Assembly: GCA_029265815.1 (NCBI GenBank)
Contig: JAJUGU010000003.1
Coordinates: forward strand, 62,001 to 126,000
Direction of reading: 5' to 3'
DNA from: Anaerolineaceae bacterium
GTDB taxonomy: Bacteria > Chloroflexota > Anaerolineae > Anaerolineales > Anaerolineaceae
DNA length: 64,000 nucleotides
Part shown: positions 41,863 to 49,856 of the stretch, piece after piece
Layout of the letters: every line of letters begins with the position of its first letter
Position numbering within the stretch: position 1 is the stretch's first letter
Notes under the pieces: model-generated
What the model saw: only the letters and a program-made list of their open reading frames with translations
Database searches by the model: none
What the model was told of the DNA's origin: nothing
Program-made: the position numbers and the translations under genes

Positions 41863-42809
41863 ATGACACAGGATCATGGTCAGGATTTAATCGACAGGGC
41901 GTTTTTTCTTTATAGAGCCGGCGAGTTCCAGCAGGCGTATGATCTGTTAACTGAGGCGGCTCCGCGCTACCCTGAACGTGAACAGCGCCTGTATGCCTGG
42001 CGTTTCAACCTGGCCGCCAGGCTGGGAACCTTGACCTGGCGGAGGAGATCATCGAAGATGCCCTCGACAGCGGTTATTTTTACCGCAATTTTGCCGTGAT
42101 CGATGCCAAAGATATCGCAGCTTTGCAAGGCAGACCGTTCTTTATGGCTCTGGCAGCACGCAATGACCGCATGCTCGCCGAGGCGCAGGTTTACGCCTGT
42201 CCTCAATTGGAAATCATCAACGCGGGCATCGAACAGAACGGATTCACCCCGCTGCTGATCAGCCTGCACGGCGCCAATATGAACCTCCGGCAGTACCGCT
42301 CGAACTGGCAGTTCCTGGTTGGCTCTGAATGGCTGGTAGCACTGCCGCAGTCTTCGCAGTTAGGTGGCAGGGACGTCTTTGTGTGGAATGACCTGAATAC
42401 AGCGGAACGGGAGCTGTTGGAACATTATCAGACACTCGGTAAACGTGGTAAGTTCAGGCCAGAGCAGACCGTCATGAGCGGATTTTCACAGGGCGGGCAG
42501 GTTGCCATCCAGGCGGCGCTCAAACAGATCATTCCGGTTAATCATTTCATTGTTAACTGTCCCTACGTGCCGGATCTGGAACAGATGACAGCACTGCTGG
42601 ATGCCTGCCAGAACCATGATTTGCGCGGTTATTTGCTGCTGGGTGAGGAAGACCCATCCTGCACGCCGGGCGCCCTTCAGCTGCAGCAGGAATTTGAGAA
42701 GCGCGGTTTTAAGTGCGCGGTAGATGTGATTCCTGGGTTACACCACGGGTTTCCAGATAATTTTCCTGAAGTCTTTCAGCGTGCACTGGATTTTGTATTA
42801 CATCGTTGA
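41863..42809 (+). pseudogene. Alpha/beta-hydrolase esterase interrupted by a frameshift
   Basis: Two frames together encode one protein. The first (from ATG 41863, with AGAGG just upstream) gives a TPR-like N-terminus ending ...RFNLAARLG. The second continues as NLDLAEEIIEDALDSGYFYR and runs to 42809. The switch is at about 42024-42027, in CTGGGAACC, where one missing base would restore the frame. The second part has the nucleophile elbow GFSQGG (about residue 210 of the joined protein) and HHGFP near the end with the catalytic His. It resembles dienelactone-hydrolase-type esterases. Either a recent mutation or a sequencing error in the G run. Confidence 0.8.
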
Positions 42810-42818
42810 GGAGGATGA

Positions 42819-43397
42819 ATGGCGCGTAAACCAATCGAAGTGAAAGATTACGAGTTCCATCCGCTTACTCCCGAGCGTTGGGATGATTTTGAACAGCTCT
42901 TTGGCCCAAACGGAGCCTGCGCGGGTTGCTGGTGTATGTGGTTCCGGTTTTCGCACAGAGAATTTTCGAAAACGCGCAAGGAAGAGCACAAAGAAGCCTT
43001 GCGAACGATCGTTCAGTCGGGTTTTGAGCCTGGCGTTCTGGCTTACGCCGATGGAATACCGGCAGGTTGGGTGGCTCTGGCACCGCGCGAGTGGTACGAA
43101 CGCCTGAAAACCTCCAAACAGCTGGCAGCGGTCGATGATCAACCGGTCTGGTCGATCACCTGTTTCTTCATCCACCGTAATTATCGCCGGTCAGGGATGA
43201 TGGAAAAACTGGTGCACGCTGCCGTCGAGCACGCACGCAGCAAGGGGGCGAAAATTGTTGAAGCCTACCCGCTGGAAGTGGAGGGGAAGATGAACTCGAC
43301 GCAAATGTATACCGGCAAGTCTTCGGTGTTCTACAAACTGGGGTTCAAACAGGCTGCGTTGCGCGTTGGCCGTCCGATTGTGAGGAAGTATTTGTAA
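42819..43397 (+). CDS. GNAT-family N-acetyltransferase
   Basis: The 192-residue protein has the GNAT core: PAGWVALAPREWY (about 68-80), the core strand WSITCFFIHRNYRRSGMMEKLVHAA (about 110-134, acyl-CoA loop RNYRRSG), and a C-terminal SSVFYKLGFKQ. An unusual Cys/Trp-rich segment CAGCWCMWFRF (about 35-45) near the N-terminus is typical of one GNAT subgroup. AGGAGG-like GAGGAGG lies a few nt before the ATG. It follows the frameshifted esterase by 9 bp and is probably cotranscribed. Confidence 0.88.
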   Translation: MARKPIEVKDYEFHPLTPERWDDFEQLFGPNGACAGCWCMWFRFSHREFSKTRKEEHKEALRTIVQSGFEPGVLAYADGIPAGWVALAPREWYERLKTSKQLAAVDDQPVWSITCFFIHRNYRRSGMMEKLVHAAVEHARSKGAKIVEAYPLEVEGKMNSTQMYTGKSSVFYKLGFKQAALRVGRPIVRKYL

Positions 43398-43415
43398 TTA
43401 TTTCTAGAAATAATT
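43396..43415. repeat. TTCTAGAA-centred palindromic repeat, copy 5 (perfect 20-bp)
   Basis: AATTATTTCTAGAAATAATT is a perfect 20-bp palindrome that overlaps the stop codon of the GNAT gene. Confidence 0.65.
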
Positions 43416-43602
43416 ATCTTGAACAAGCGCAAATAAATTGAAGAAAACCAGCCCTTTAAAATGGCGTTCTGTTTTCATGCCACGCTCGAGTGAATCAATC
43501 CCCTGTTTGTTATGATAGGTTTTTCACGCTCGATGATAGGTTTTGACAGGCCCTGCGGGGTATCTTTACCGCTATCTTAATATGGATAGAGAGGGTTTGA
43601 AT

Positions 43603-44202
43603 ATGAGCAGGATCGAACGCTGGACTATTACCATCATCCTGGGAAGCATTTTGCCGCTTATGGGTTTGCTGGCAGGCTGGTGGGGGAGTTACGCGTTTCT
43701 TTCAACAACCTGGGTGATCATCACTGCCGCGGCTGGCATGGCCGCGGGGCTCGCGGTGGATGCTTTCTGTCTCAAGAAATGGACAGCGAAGGCCTACGAG
43801 ATCGACCTGAAGATTTTGGCCGCGATCTACCTCTTTTATTCCGTGTGCATTTTCGGGTTCTTCATGGGCGTGCCGGTCTTCAACCTGGCGCTGGCCGTAC
43901 CTGCCGGACTGTTCATCGGAAGGAAAGCCGCCGTGCAGCGCATGGATGCCGCCAGCGGGCAGAGGGTAATCTCGCGCACCCGGTGGTTCACCACAGGTGT
44001 TCTGGTCTTGATCTGCGCGGCTTCGGCGTGGTTCGCGCTCAATTCACCCTCCACCGCGGCTGACCTGGAGGGGATGCTCAGGCTGCCCTTTGAGGTGACC
44101 CTTCCAATGATCTGGGGGCTGATCGCGGTGGGCGGCGTTCTACTGCTGGCCGCGCACTGGCTGCTGTTTACGAAGTGCGCGCAGGTCGCCCGTGTGCATT
44201 AG
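43603..44202 (+). CDS. Four- to six-helix membrane protein of unknown function
   Basis: The 199-residue protein has about six hydrophobic helices and short basic loops (FCLKKWTAK, GRKAAVQR). No known motif is seen. The start at 43603 (MSRIERWT) has GAGAGGG about 9 nt upstream; in-frame ATGs at 43582 and 43543 are less well placed. The last ~55 codons are duplicated at 47525-47722, where the copy is diverged and has a different ending (GWVGGKKM versus VH here). So either copy could be the altered one. Confidence 0.65.
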   Translation: MSRIERWTITIILGSILPLMGLLAGWWGSYAFLSTTWVIITAAAGMAAGLAVDAFCLKKWTAKAYEIDLKILAAIYLFYSVCIFGFFMGVPVFNLALAVPAGLFIGRKAAVQRMDAASGQRVISRTRWFTTGVLVLICAASAWFALNSPSTAADLEGMLRLPFEVTLPMIWGLIAVGGVLLLAAHWLLFTKCAQVARVH

Positions 44203-44582
44203 AAAAAGGGTATGTCTGATTAGCTTTCTCCGTTGGTTGGCACCTCCCACTCCATTATTAACCTTCGTGAAAGTCGAACGGAAAGAATGATGCATTTCCT
44301 TTGCGGGGTGTGTTCCTATCCTCTTCACCTTGTCGATTCTTCGATATTCTATGATTTGTCAACAATTAACGATTCACTAACCATTTGAGTCTTGGGGGCA
44401 TTCATGATATTCCCGGGTCATCGCAACATGAGACCATGGTGATGAAAGGCGCTTCTAATCCCTTGCGACTGAGCCTTGATTCATGGTCAAGATCTATCCG
44501 CTAATCACAAGAATGCCCAGTCATCATTCTCAATTATTGGAAAAGTAGCCGTGGCTACTGATAAAAAACCACTTCTGGTGCA
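44203..44582. other. Intergenic region without a supported gene
   Basis: No ORF with a believable start or codon pattern is present, and no tRNA or clear repeat is seen. It separates two units: the membrane protein gene (plus strand) and the convergent Tat lipoprotein gene (minus strand). Confidence 0.4.
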
Positions 44583-44627
44583 AAAAAAAGAACCGCCAGG
44601 TTCCAAAAATGGATTAACCTGGCGGTT
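44581..44627 (-). terminator. Terminator of the Tat lipoprotein reductase gene
   Basis: A perfect 12-bp stem (44591-44602 / 44616-44627) is followed on the minus strand by TTCTTTTTTTT. Confidence 0.9.
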
Positions 44628-44719
44628 TTGGGTTCTCAGACTTTCCAATTATCCTGGTTGTCCATTCTTAGATCAACAAGAACTAACCAGGTGAGGCAGG
44701 GTTCAATGTTGGCTCAAAA

Positions 44720-46966
44720 TTAAATCTGACGGCCAACATCGTTACCGGCGCGGATGGCCAGTGCAATATTGAAAGGCTCATTGCAGTCACCAATTGCGTA
44801 GGTTTCTTTAACCGTGACACCGTCAAGCAAAGACTTGTTGGGTAACAAATCGGCTGCATTGATGATCGAATCTGCGGGAATAACGGTATCCCAACCACCT
44901 TCGGTTGTAATGGTCACCTGGCCGTCTCCAATTTCACGAATCCTTGAGCTTGGATAAGCTTTTACACCAAGAGAATACAGGGCAGTCGTCATGAAGCGAT
45001 GGGCATGCTGTGATTGTTGCTTGTCAAGTTCTTCATTAGGATTCGGTGTCACAATGGTGACCTTCTTCTTGTGAACCGTCAACCAAAGCGCACAATCAAA
45101 GGCCTGAGCATTTGAGCCATAAACGATGACATTTTTGCCAGTTCCTTCACCCATGAAGTTGATAAAGTCAATGATCGGCACAGTGCCACCGCTTGCTTCC
45201 ACCTCGCCCGGCAGAGCGCCCGTGGCAAGGATTACCGCATCTGGAGCTTCGCTGTTGACAAACGCAGCGTCGACTTCTTTATTCAATACAACAGTCACTC
45301 CATTCAATTCCAGCTGCCTGGCCAGGTATGCCTTAAGGTCGTCAAGATTTTCGTGAGGTCCCTTGACCATGCTTGCAAAGGTGAGCTTACCGCCAAGTGA
45401 GCCACTTTTTTCATAGAGGGTTACTTTGTGACCACGCGCGGCAGCGATGCGGGCAGCTTCCATACCAGCAGGACCACCTCCAATGACCATGACTTTCTTC
45501 GATACTGCCGCCGGTTCGAGTTCGTAGGTCTTGGGGCCTTTGTCAGTCATGACACGCTGTGTCAGAGCATTCACACGGCAGTAACCAAAATCGCGGTTTT
45601 GCTGGTTTCCGCCGATGTGGCAATGAAAACAGCGCGTGCAAGGAGCGATTTCATCAAAGCGTCTCGCTTTCAGCTTGTTCACATATTCGGTGTCAACAGT
45701 TAGCGGGCGGTTCATGAGGTAGAAATCGACTTTACCATCGGCAAGGGCTTTCTCGAAGAAGTCTGGCGCGTGAGCTGGATCCATATAAGTAACGGTGCCG
45801 CATGGAATGTGGAGTGCTTGTTTGTAGCGTGCAACAATGTCGATCAACATACCAGCGCCGCTGTGATTTCCGATCAACTGGCCTTGCCAGTGCTTTGAGA
45901 AATCCCACTGCGTGCCGTAACCGGTTGCACCTTCAACCCCATTTAAGATAAAGTAAAGATCGCTACCAAATTGACATGGATGGTAACCCAGCGGGCCCAG
46001 GCGAAGATGCATTGAATCACATCCTGCAGCTTCGAATAACTTGGCAAATTCAATTCCCTCTTCAATCGTTGTTACTCTGTTGTGTGGAATAGTAACAGCA
46101 TTATCCGGCGTTGCCAATGAGGCATCATTTGCGAGGTTATCGTTTTCTTCAATGCAGTCGATCAAGACTTGAACAACAAAGTCGCTACCGCAGGCCTCTT
46201 TGATTTGCCCGATCAGTTCGGTCACGAAGCGCGCGCGGTTTTCAAGGCTCCCTATGCCATATTCATCTGTGCGGGTGTTGTGGAACCGTGAAAGGAAATG
46301 CTCCCCGAGATTAAAACCAGCCGCATTGATTTCAATTCCAACAAACCCCATTTCCTTTAATGACTGGGCGATAGCTACCCAACGGGCCTGTTCAGCAATA
46401 ATATCTTCTTTTGTAAAGTCGTTGGATGACTTCATGGAGAAGCCATAATGCTGATACCCTAACTTTGCGCCATATTTTCCACACTCTTCAACGAGTTTTC
46501 GTCCAAATGCAAGGGTTTCAGCAGGCATTGGGCTGCCATCTATGGGCGGTTCCAGCGCGCCTACCATTTCTACCCAGATAAGCTCAACACCGCCTTTAGC
46601 GAAGTTGACATAATACTGGAGTAGCTCATCGGTTAGTCCGGCAAGGTAAGTAGCCGAACCTGCAGCGGATTTAACCATACGGTGATTGAGCGTGAGCGGG
46701 CCAATTTTCAGAGGCGAAAACAGCGTCTTTAAATCGGTTGTGTTTTGCCGGTAGTCGTAATCCTGCGGATTGAGATAGGCCTGAGGAATGAGCTCCAAAT
46801 CTTCCAAAACCGGCTTACTTGTCCCAGTAGATGGCACAACAGTTTCTTCTGGGAGAACGGTTTTAGGTTTACAGGCGGTAAGAACTCCACCCGCGGCAAT
46901 GGTAATTGCCGAACCTTTCAAAAAAGACCTTCGACTGATTTTTTTCCGATCGTTCAGCGAATCCAT
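44720..46966 (-). CDS. Tat-exported lipoprotein FMN/[4Fe-4S]/FAD oxidoreductase (2,4-dienoyl-CoA reductase-like)
   Basis: The 748-residue protein begins with a twin-arginine motif SRRSFLKG (about 11-18) and a lipobox LTAC (Cys 32). It should therefore be folded with cofactors and anchored outside the membrane. Residues about 80-450 are an old-yellow-enzyme TIM barrel (FSPLKIGPLTLNHRMVKSA). A cluster CTRCFHCHIGG...YC (about 450-470) binds [4Fe-4S]. An FAD domain follows (VMVIGGGPAGMEAARIAAARGH, about 493-514) with a second dinucleotide fold and a final YAIGDCNEPFNIALAIRAG. The cytoplasmic relatives reduce enoyl-CoA; an extracytoplasmic member probably reduces an external electron acceptor. AAAGGAGAG precedes the ATG. 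Confidence 0.88.
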   Translation of the reverse strand: MDSLNDRKKISRRSFLKGSAITIAAGGVLTACKPKTVLPEETVVPSTGTSKPVLEDLELIPQAYLNPQDYDYRQNTTDLKTLFSPLKIGPLTLNHRMVKSAAGSATYLAGLTDELLQYYVNFAKGGVELIWVEMVGALEPPIDGSPMPAETLAFGRKLVEECGKYGAKLGYQHYGFSMKSSNDFTKEDIIAEQARWVAIAQSLKEMGFVGIEINAAGFNLGEHFLSRFHNTRTDEYGIGSLENRARFVTELIGQIKEACGSDFVVQVLIDCIEENDNLANDASLATPDNAVTIPHNRVTTIEEGIEFAKLFEAAGCDSMHLRLGPLGYHPCQFGSDLYFILNGVEGATGYGTQWDFSKHWQGQLIGNHSGAGMLIDIVARYKQALHIPCGTVTYMDPAHAPDFFEKALADGKVDFYLMNRPLTVDTEYVNKLKARRFDEIAPCTRCFHCHIGGNQQNRDFGYCRVNALTQRVMTDKGPKTYELEPAAVSKKVMVIGGGPAGMEAARIAAARGHKVTLYEKSGSLGGKLTFASMVKGPHENLDDLKAYLARQLELNGVTVVLNKEVDAAFVNSEAPDAVILATGALPGEVEASGGTVPIIDFINFMGEGTGKNVIVYGSNAQAFDCALWLTVHKKKVTIVTPNPNEELDKQQSQHAHRFMTTALYSLGVKAYPSSRIREIGDGQVTITTEGGWDTVIPADSIINAADLLPNKSLLDGVTVKETYAIGDCNEPFNIALAIRAGNDVGRQI

Positions 46967-47524
46967 AGCAACTCTCCTTTTTCTGATAAAGTCTTAATAA
47001 CAATACAGTCAGAAATTTCATTTCTGCCATATTTTTTATGAGTGTAGAAGGAAGGATCCAGGCTAAGAATTAATGGCCGAAGCCATGGTATTAACAGATG
47101 AACTAAAATTTTATTCCTGATTTATCTACCAATATTTTTGCCCCACAAGGATGGTGGTTAAAATTGACTCTAAAAGTATTTGTGTGATTTTTAACATTAT
47201 ATAATAAATTATGGATTAATCTGATCTTTTTGCATCAGCAATGATCCTTTCGAGTCCAATCAAATTGAAATTACAGATTGTGACTAGAAAAAGAGTTATT
47301 TCAAGAAAAAGTTTTTTTGATGTCTCGTTTTGGATGATTTCGTTAAAGTTTAAACCCTCAAACTCTTACCGTTCTGACGATCTTTCCGGCCATAACATGT
47401 ACCTTATGCAGAATTTCGAAATCTACTATCGATATTCTACCCACACGCAAAGACTGTCTTGAATTGAAGAAAAAGATCGTAAACCAGCCTTAATTTACAT
47501 AAAAAGGACTTCAATGGACAACGG
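46967..47524. other. Intergenic AT-rich region
   Basis: No supported gene. A 73-codon ORF on the plus strand (47241-47462) has poor codon pattern and no binding site. The promoter of the Tat lipoprotein gene must lie near the left side, but no consensus is clear. The right end leads into the gene fragment at 47525. Confidence 0.4.
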
Positions 47525-47722
47525 GCAGCGTATTTCGCTCTGAAAAATCCCTCCACCGCGGCTGACCTGGAGGGGATGCTCAGGCTGTCCTTTGAGGTGA
47601 CTCTGCCGATGATCTGGGGGTTAATCGCGGTGGGAGGTTCCGCCTTGCTGGCCGCGCACTGGCTGCTGTTCGCGAAGTGCGCGCAGGTTGCCCGCGGTTG
47701 GGTGGGCGGCAAAAAAATGTAG
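47525..47722 (+). pseudogene. 3' fragment duplicating the membrane protein gene at 43603-44202
   Basis: The frame reads AAYFALKNPSTAADLEGMLR and continues WGLIAVGGSALLAAHWLLFAKCAQVAR, nearly identical to the last ~55 codons of the gene at 43603-44202. DNA identity is high from about 47548 to 47695. No start codon or 5' part is present. It ends GWVGGKKM with a TAG that lies inside the left arm of the adjacent MITE-like element. A partial duplication remnant. Confidence 0.85.
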
Positions 47723-47794
47723 GGTGCGTCCCTGGACGCACCGACTAGGACTTACGCTCACGGTTTAGTGATGGTGCGTTATCACGCACCCTAC
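47719..47794. mobile_element. MITE-like 76-bp element with 11-bp terminal inverted repeats
   Basis: Perfect ends GTAGGGTGCGT (47719-47729) and ACGCACCCTAC (47784-47794). Each end also forms a local hairpin: GGTGCGTCC/GGACGCACC (47723-47731/47734-47742) and GGTGCGT/ACGCACC (47773-47779/47784-47790). The centre contains GACTAGGACTTACGC. No transposase is in the window and no clear target duplication is seen. Confidence 0.65.
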
Positions 47795-47801
47795 GCGCCA
47801 C

Positions 47802-47984
47802 TTATCTTGATCTTCTTCTTCGGGGCAAGGCAAAGATGATGAGTATCAAAATTGCCAGCGGACCAAAAAGTGAACCATAAAGCTCAAAAACCTGACCCAT
47901 AATATCCGGAGATATCAGGTAAATCACGATGAGTATGCCTATGAGTATTGCCAGATTTCGGAGTAAATCCTTGAGAAATCTCAT
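47802..47984 (-). CDS. Small single- or two-helix membrane protein
   Basis: The 60-residue protein has two hydrophobic segments (about 10-25 and 36-52) and ends in a basic PRRRRSR. GGGAGG lies 6-7 nt before the ATG, which supports a real gene. It is monocistronic. I do not recognise a family; the positive C-terminus suggests it faces the cytoplasm. Confidence 0.6.
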   Translation of the reverse strand: MRFLKDLLRNLAILIGILIVIYLISPDIMGQVFELYGSLFGPLAILILIIFALPRRRRSR

Positions 47985-48145
47985 CTCTCACCTCCCTGTA
48001 GTTTAATAATTATAGCGAAATCTGTTTAAGAAAATGGCATGTGGAATACTTTTCTGGACGAACCTATACTGGTTTCTAGTCGATATTCCTTTGCGCTTTT
48101 GCACGAGATTTATTTCTTGAAATAACCCCCCAACCCCTGATTACC

Positions 48146-48180
48146 GGAAGAAAAAACTCTCCAGGCAGCTGCCTGGAGAG
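48146..48180 (-). terminator. Terminator of tRNA-Leu
   Basis: A perfect 24-bp palindrome at 48157-48180 is followed on the minus strand by TTTTTTCTTCC. Confidence 0.9.
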
Positions 48181-48197
48181 AAATGTTATAATGAAGG

Positions 48198-48279
48198 TGC
48201 CGAAGGTGGGAATCGAACCCACATTCCCGAGGGAACACGATTTTGAGTCGTGCGCGTCTGCCAATTCCGCCACTCCGGC
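48198..48279 (-). tRNA. tRNA-Leu (anticodon CAA)
   Basis: An 82-nt class II tRNA. The acceptor GCCGGAG (48279-48273) pairs with CTTCGGC (48205-48199). The anticodon loop CTCAAAA gives CAA, and there is a long variable arm with TTCCCTCGGGAA-type pairing. The T arm is GTGGGTTCGATTCCCAC. The discriminator is A. CCA is not encoded. Confidence 0.95.
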
Positions 48280-48331
48280 AACAACAATTAGATTTTATCT
48301 GACAAATTCACAAGGGTCAAGGGAACTGCTC

Positions 48332-49399
48332 ATGCGTCTAGGAATTATTGGCTTACCACAATCTGGAAAAACCACTCTTTTCAATGCGCTCACCCGCGCC
48401 ACACAGCCCACCGGTACCACCGGCAAGATCGAGATCCACACCGCCGTGGTCGATGTTCCAGATAAGCGCGTCGACCGCCTCGCTGAGATGTTCAAGCCGA
48501 AGAAGACCATTTACGCCAAGGTCACCTACGTCGATATCGCCGGGCTGGATGGCAGTGCTGGCAAGAACGGCATCTCGGGAGCTCTGCTCAACCAGCTGGC
48601 TCAGATGGACGGATTCATCCACGTTGTGCGGGTCTTCGAAGACGAGAATGTGCCCCACGTGCGCGAAACGATCGATCCGCTGCGCGATATTCAGGCAATG
48701 GATAGCGAACTGGTGCTTAACGACCTGATCGCGGTCGAGCGCAAGCTGGAGCACCTGGCCGAGGAAAAGAAAAAAGGCGCCGGTAGAGATAAAACGCTGA
48801 TCGAGCGTGAACATGTGCTCTTCGAGCGCCTGCATGAAGCATTGATCATGGAAATCCCCCTGCGAGACGTTGAGATCTCTACCGAAGAAGAAAAGCTTTT
48901 CTCCGGGTTCGGCTTCCTCAGCCGTAAGCCAATGCTGATCGTGCTCAATCTCTCCGAAGGGCAGACCGCGCCTGACATTGACTATCCACACCAGCGCAGC
49001 AAGGTGGTTGCGCTGCAGGGCAAACTGGAGATGGATATTGCCCAGCTTTCTCCTGAAGAAGCGCAACTCTTCCTTGAAGAGTACGGCATCGAGGAACCCA
49101 GCCTGAACCGCATGATCCGTCTTTCCTACGATCTGCTTGGCTTAATGTCCTTTTTCACCGCCGGTCAGGATGAATGCCGCGCGTGGACGGTGCGGCGCGG
49201 AGCCACAGCCCCCGAAGCCGCGGGCGAGATCCACACTGATCTGCAGAAGGGTTTCATCCGCGCCGAGGTGGTGGCCTATGACGACCTGATGGAACTGGGG
49301 GGCATGAACGAGGCCAAGGCCAAAGGCAAACTGCGCCTCGAAGGCAAGGAATACGTTGTCCAGGATGGCGACATCCTCAACATCCGTTTCAACATCTAA
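48332..49399 (+). CDS. ychF: YchF/OLA1-type ATPase
   Basis: The 355-residue TRAFAC P-loop protein has G1 GLPQSGKTT (7-15, where YchF usually has GLPNVGKST), G3 VDIAGL (about 69-74), and the family's NxxE in place of NKxD (LIVLNLSE, about 205-212). This substitution explains ATP preference in the family. The C-terminal TGS-like (DUF933) domain includes SFFTAGQDECRAWTVRRGATAPEAAGEIH (key part TAGQDECRAWTVRRG). The start at 48332 is chosen; earlier in-frame codons run through tRNA-Leu. AAGGGA lies about 8 nt upstream. Role: ribosome-associated, stress-related ATPase. Confidence 0.9.
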   Translation: MRLGIIGLPQSGKTTLFNALTRATQPTGTTGKIEIHTAVVDVPDKRVDRLAEMFKPKKTIYAKVTYVDIAGLDGSAGKNGISGALLNQLAQMDGFIHVVRVFEDENVPHVRETIDPLRDIQAMDSELVLNDLIAVERKLEHLAEEKKKGAGRDKTLIEREHVLFERLHEALIMEIPLRDVEISTEEEKLFSGFGFLSRKPMLIVLNLSEGQTAPDIDYPHQRSKVVALQGKLEMDIAQLSPEEAQLFLEEYGIEEPSLNRMIRLSYDLLGLMSFFTAGQDECRAWTVRRGATAPEAAGEIHTDLQKGFIRAEVVAYDDLMELGGMNEAKAKGKLRLEGKEYVVQDGDILNIRFNI

Positions 49400-49405
49400 A
49401 ACACC

Positions 49406-49438
49406 AGTTCCTGCCGAGACCCGGCAGGAACTTTTTAC
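49406..49438 (+). terminator. Terminator of ychF
   Basis: An 11-bp stem (49406-49416 / 49422-49432) is followed by TTTTT. Confidence 0.9.
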
Positions 49439-49492
49439 CAGCAGCGGACGTTTTGATTGCAGCAGCCAATCGATTTTTTACAGGAGTATTTT

Positions 49493-49807
49493 ATGAAGGA
49501 CTTCTTTTCATTCCGCAAATTCATCGCGCCGGTATTGATCCAGATCATTTACTGGGCGATCACGGCGGCGGCGGTCATTGGCGGTCTGGTGATGATTATC
49601 AACGGGGTCAGCTATCGATATTCTTTTTGGTCCGAGGGCATCTCAGGCATTCTGATTCTGATACTGGCACCGTTGGCAGCGCGCCTGTGGGCGGAATACA
49701 TGATGGGATTTTTTGAGATGCGGCGCAACCTGCGTGACGTGCGCGATATCCTGTTACGTGAAGCCTACGAACGTGAGGAGTTGAAGCACAATCATCCGCA
49801 GCCGTAA
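49493..49807 (+). CDS. DUF4282-family membrane protein
   Basis: The 104-residue protein has two transmembrane helices (about 12-35 and 45-62). FFSFRKFIAPVLIQIIYW at the start and the end motif RLWAEYMMGFFEMRRNLRDVRDIL fit DUF4282. The C-terminus is charged and cytoplasmic. AGGAG lies about 8 nt before the ATG at 49493; an earlier in-frame start at 49457 is unsupported. Function unknown. It is flanked by terminators. Confidence 0.82.
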   Translation: MKDFFSFRKFIAPVLIQIIYWAITAAAVIGGLVMIINGVSYRYSFWSEGISGILILILAPLAARLWAEYMMGFFEMRRNLRDVRDILLREAYEREELKHNHPQP

Positions 49808-49826
49808 AATAGACTGCGGAAATGAA

Positions 49827-49852
49827 AACAACCTCTTATTAGAGGTTGTTTT
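49827..49852. terminator. Terminator between the DUF4282 gene and surE
   Basis: A 10-bp stem (49827-49836 / 49841-49850) with loop TATT lies between convergent genes. Confidence 0.85.
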
Positions 49853-49856
49853 GTGG

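Noticed and set aside
41738-41869. 44-residue N-terminal extension of dnaN
   Set aside because: DnaN starts at MKVTVTQQ; the extension has no similarity to the clamp and covers the promoter region.
43003-43020. Palindrome GAACGATCGTTC as an operator
   Set aside because: It lies inside the GNAT coding region and is explained by codons.
44203-44582. Possible small genes between the membrane protein and the Tat lipoprotein
   Set aside because: No frame with a start, binding site and protein-like composition was found.
47241-47462. 73-codon plus-strand ORF
   Set aside because: No ribosome binding site, atypical composition and no recognisable domain; lies in AT-rich intergenic DNA.
48076-48273. 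Minus-strand ORF beginning MAELADAHDSKSC
   Set aside because: It is the familiar false translation of a tRNA: the frame lies across tRNA-Leu(CAA) at 48198-48279.
48191-48331. N-terminal extension of ychF
   Set aside because: The added codons run antisense through tRNA-Leu; the YchF fold begins at 48332.
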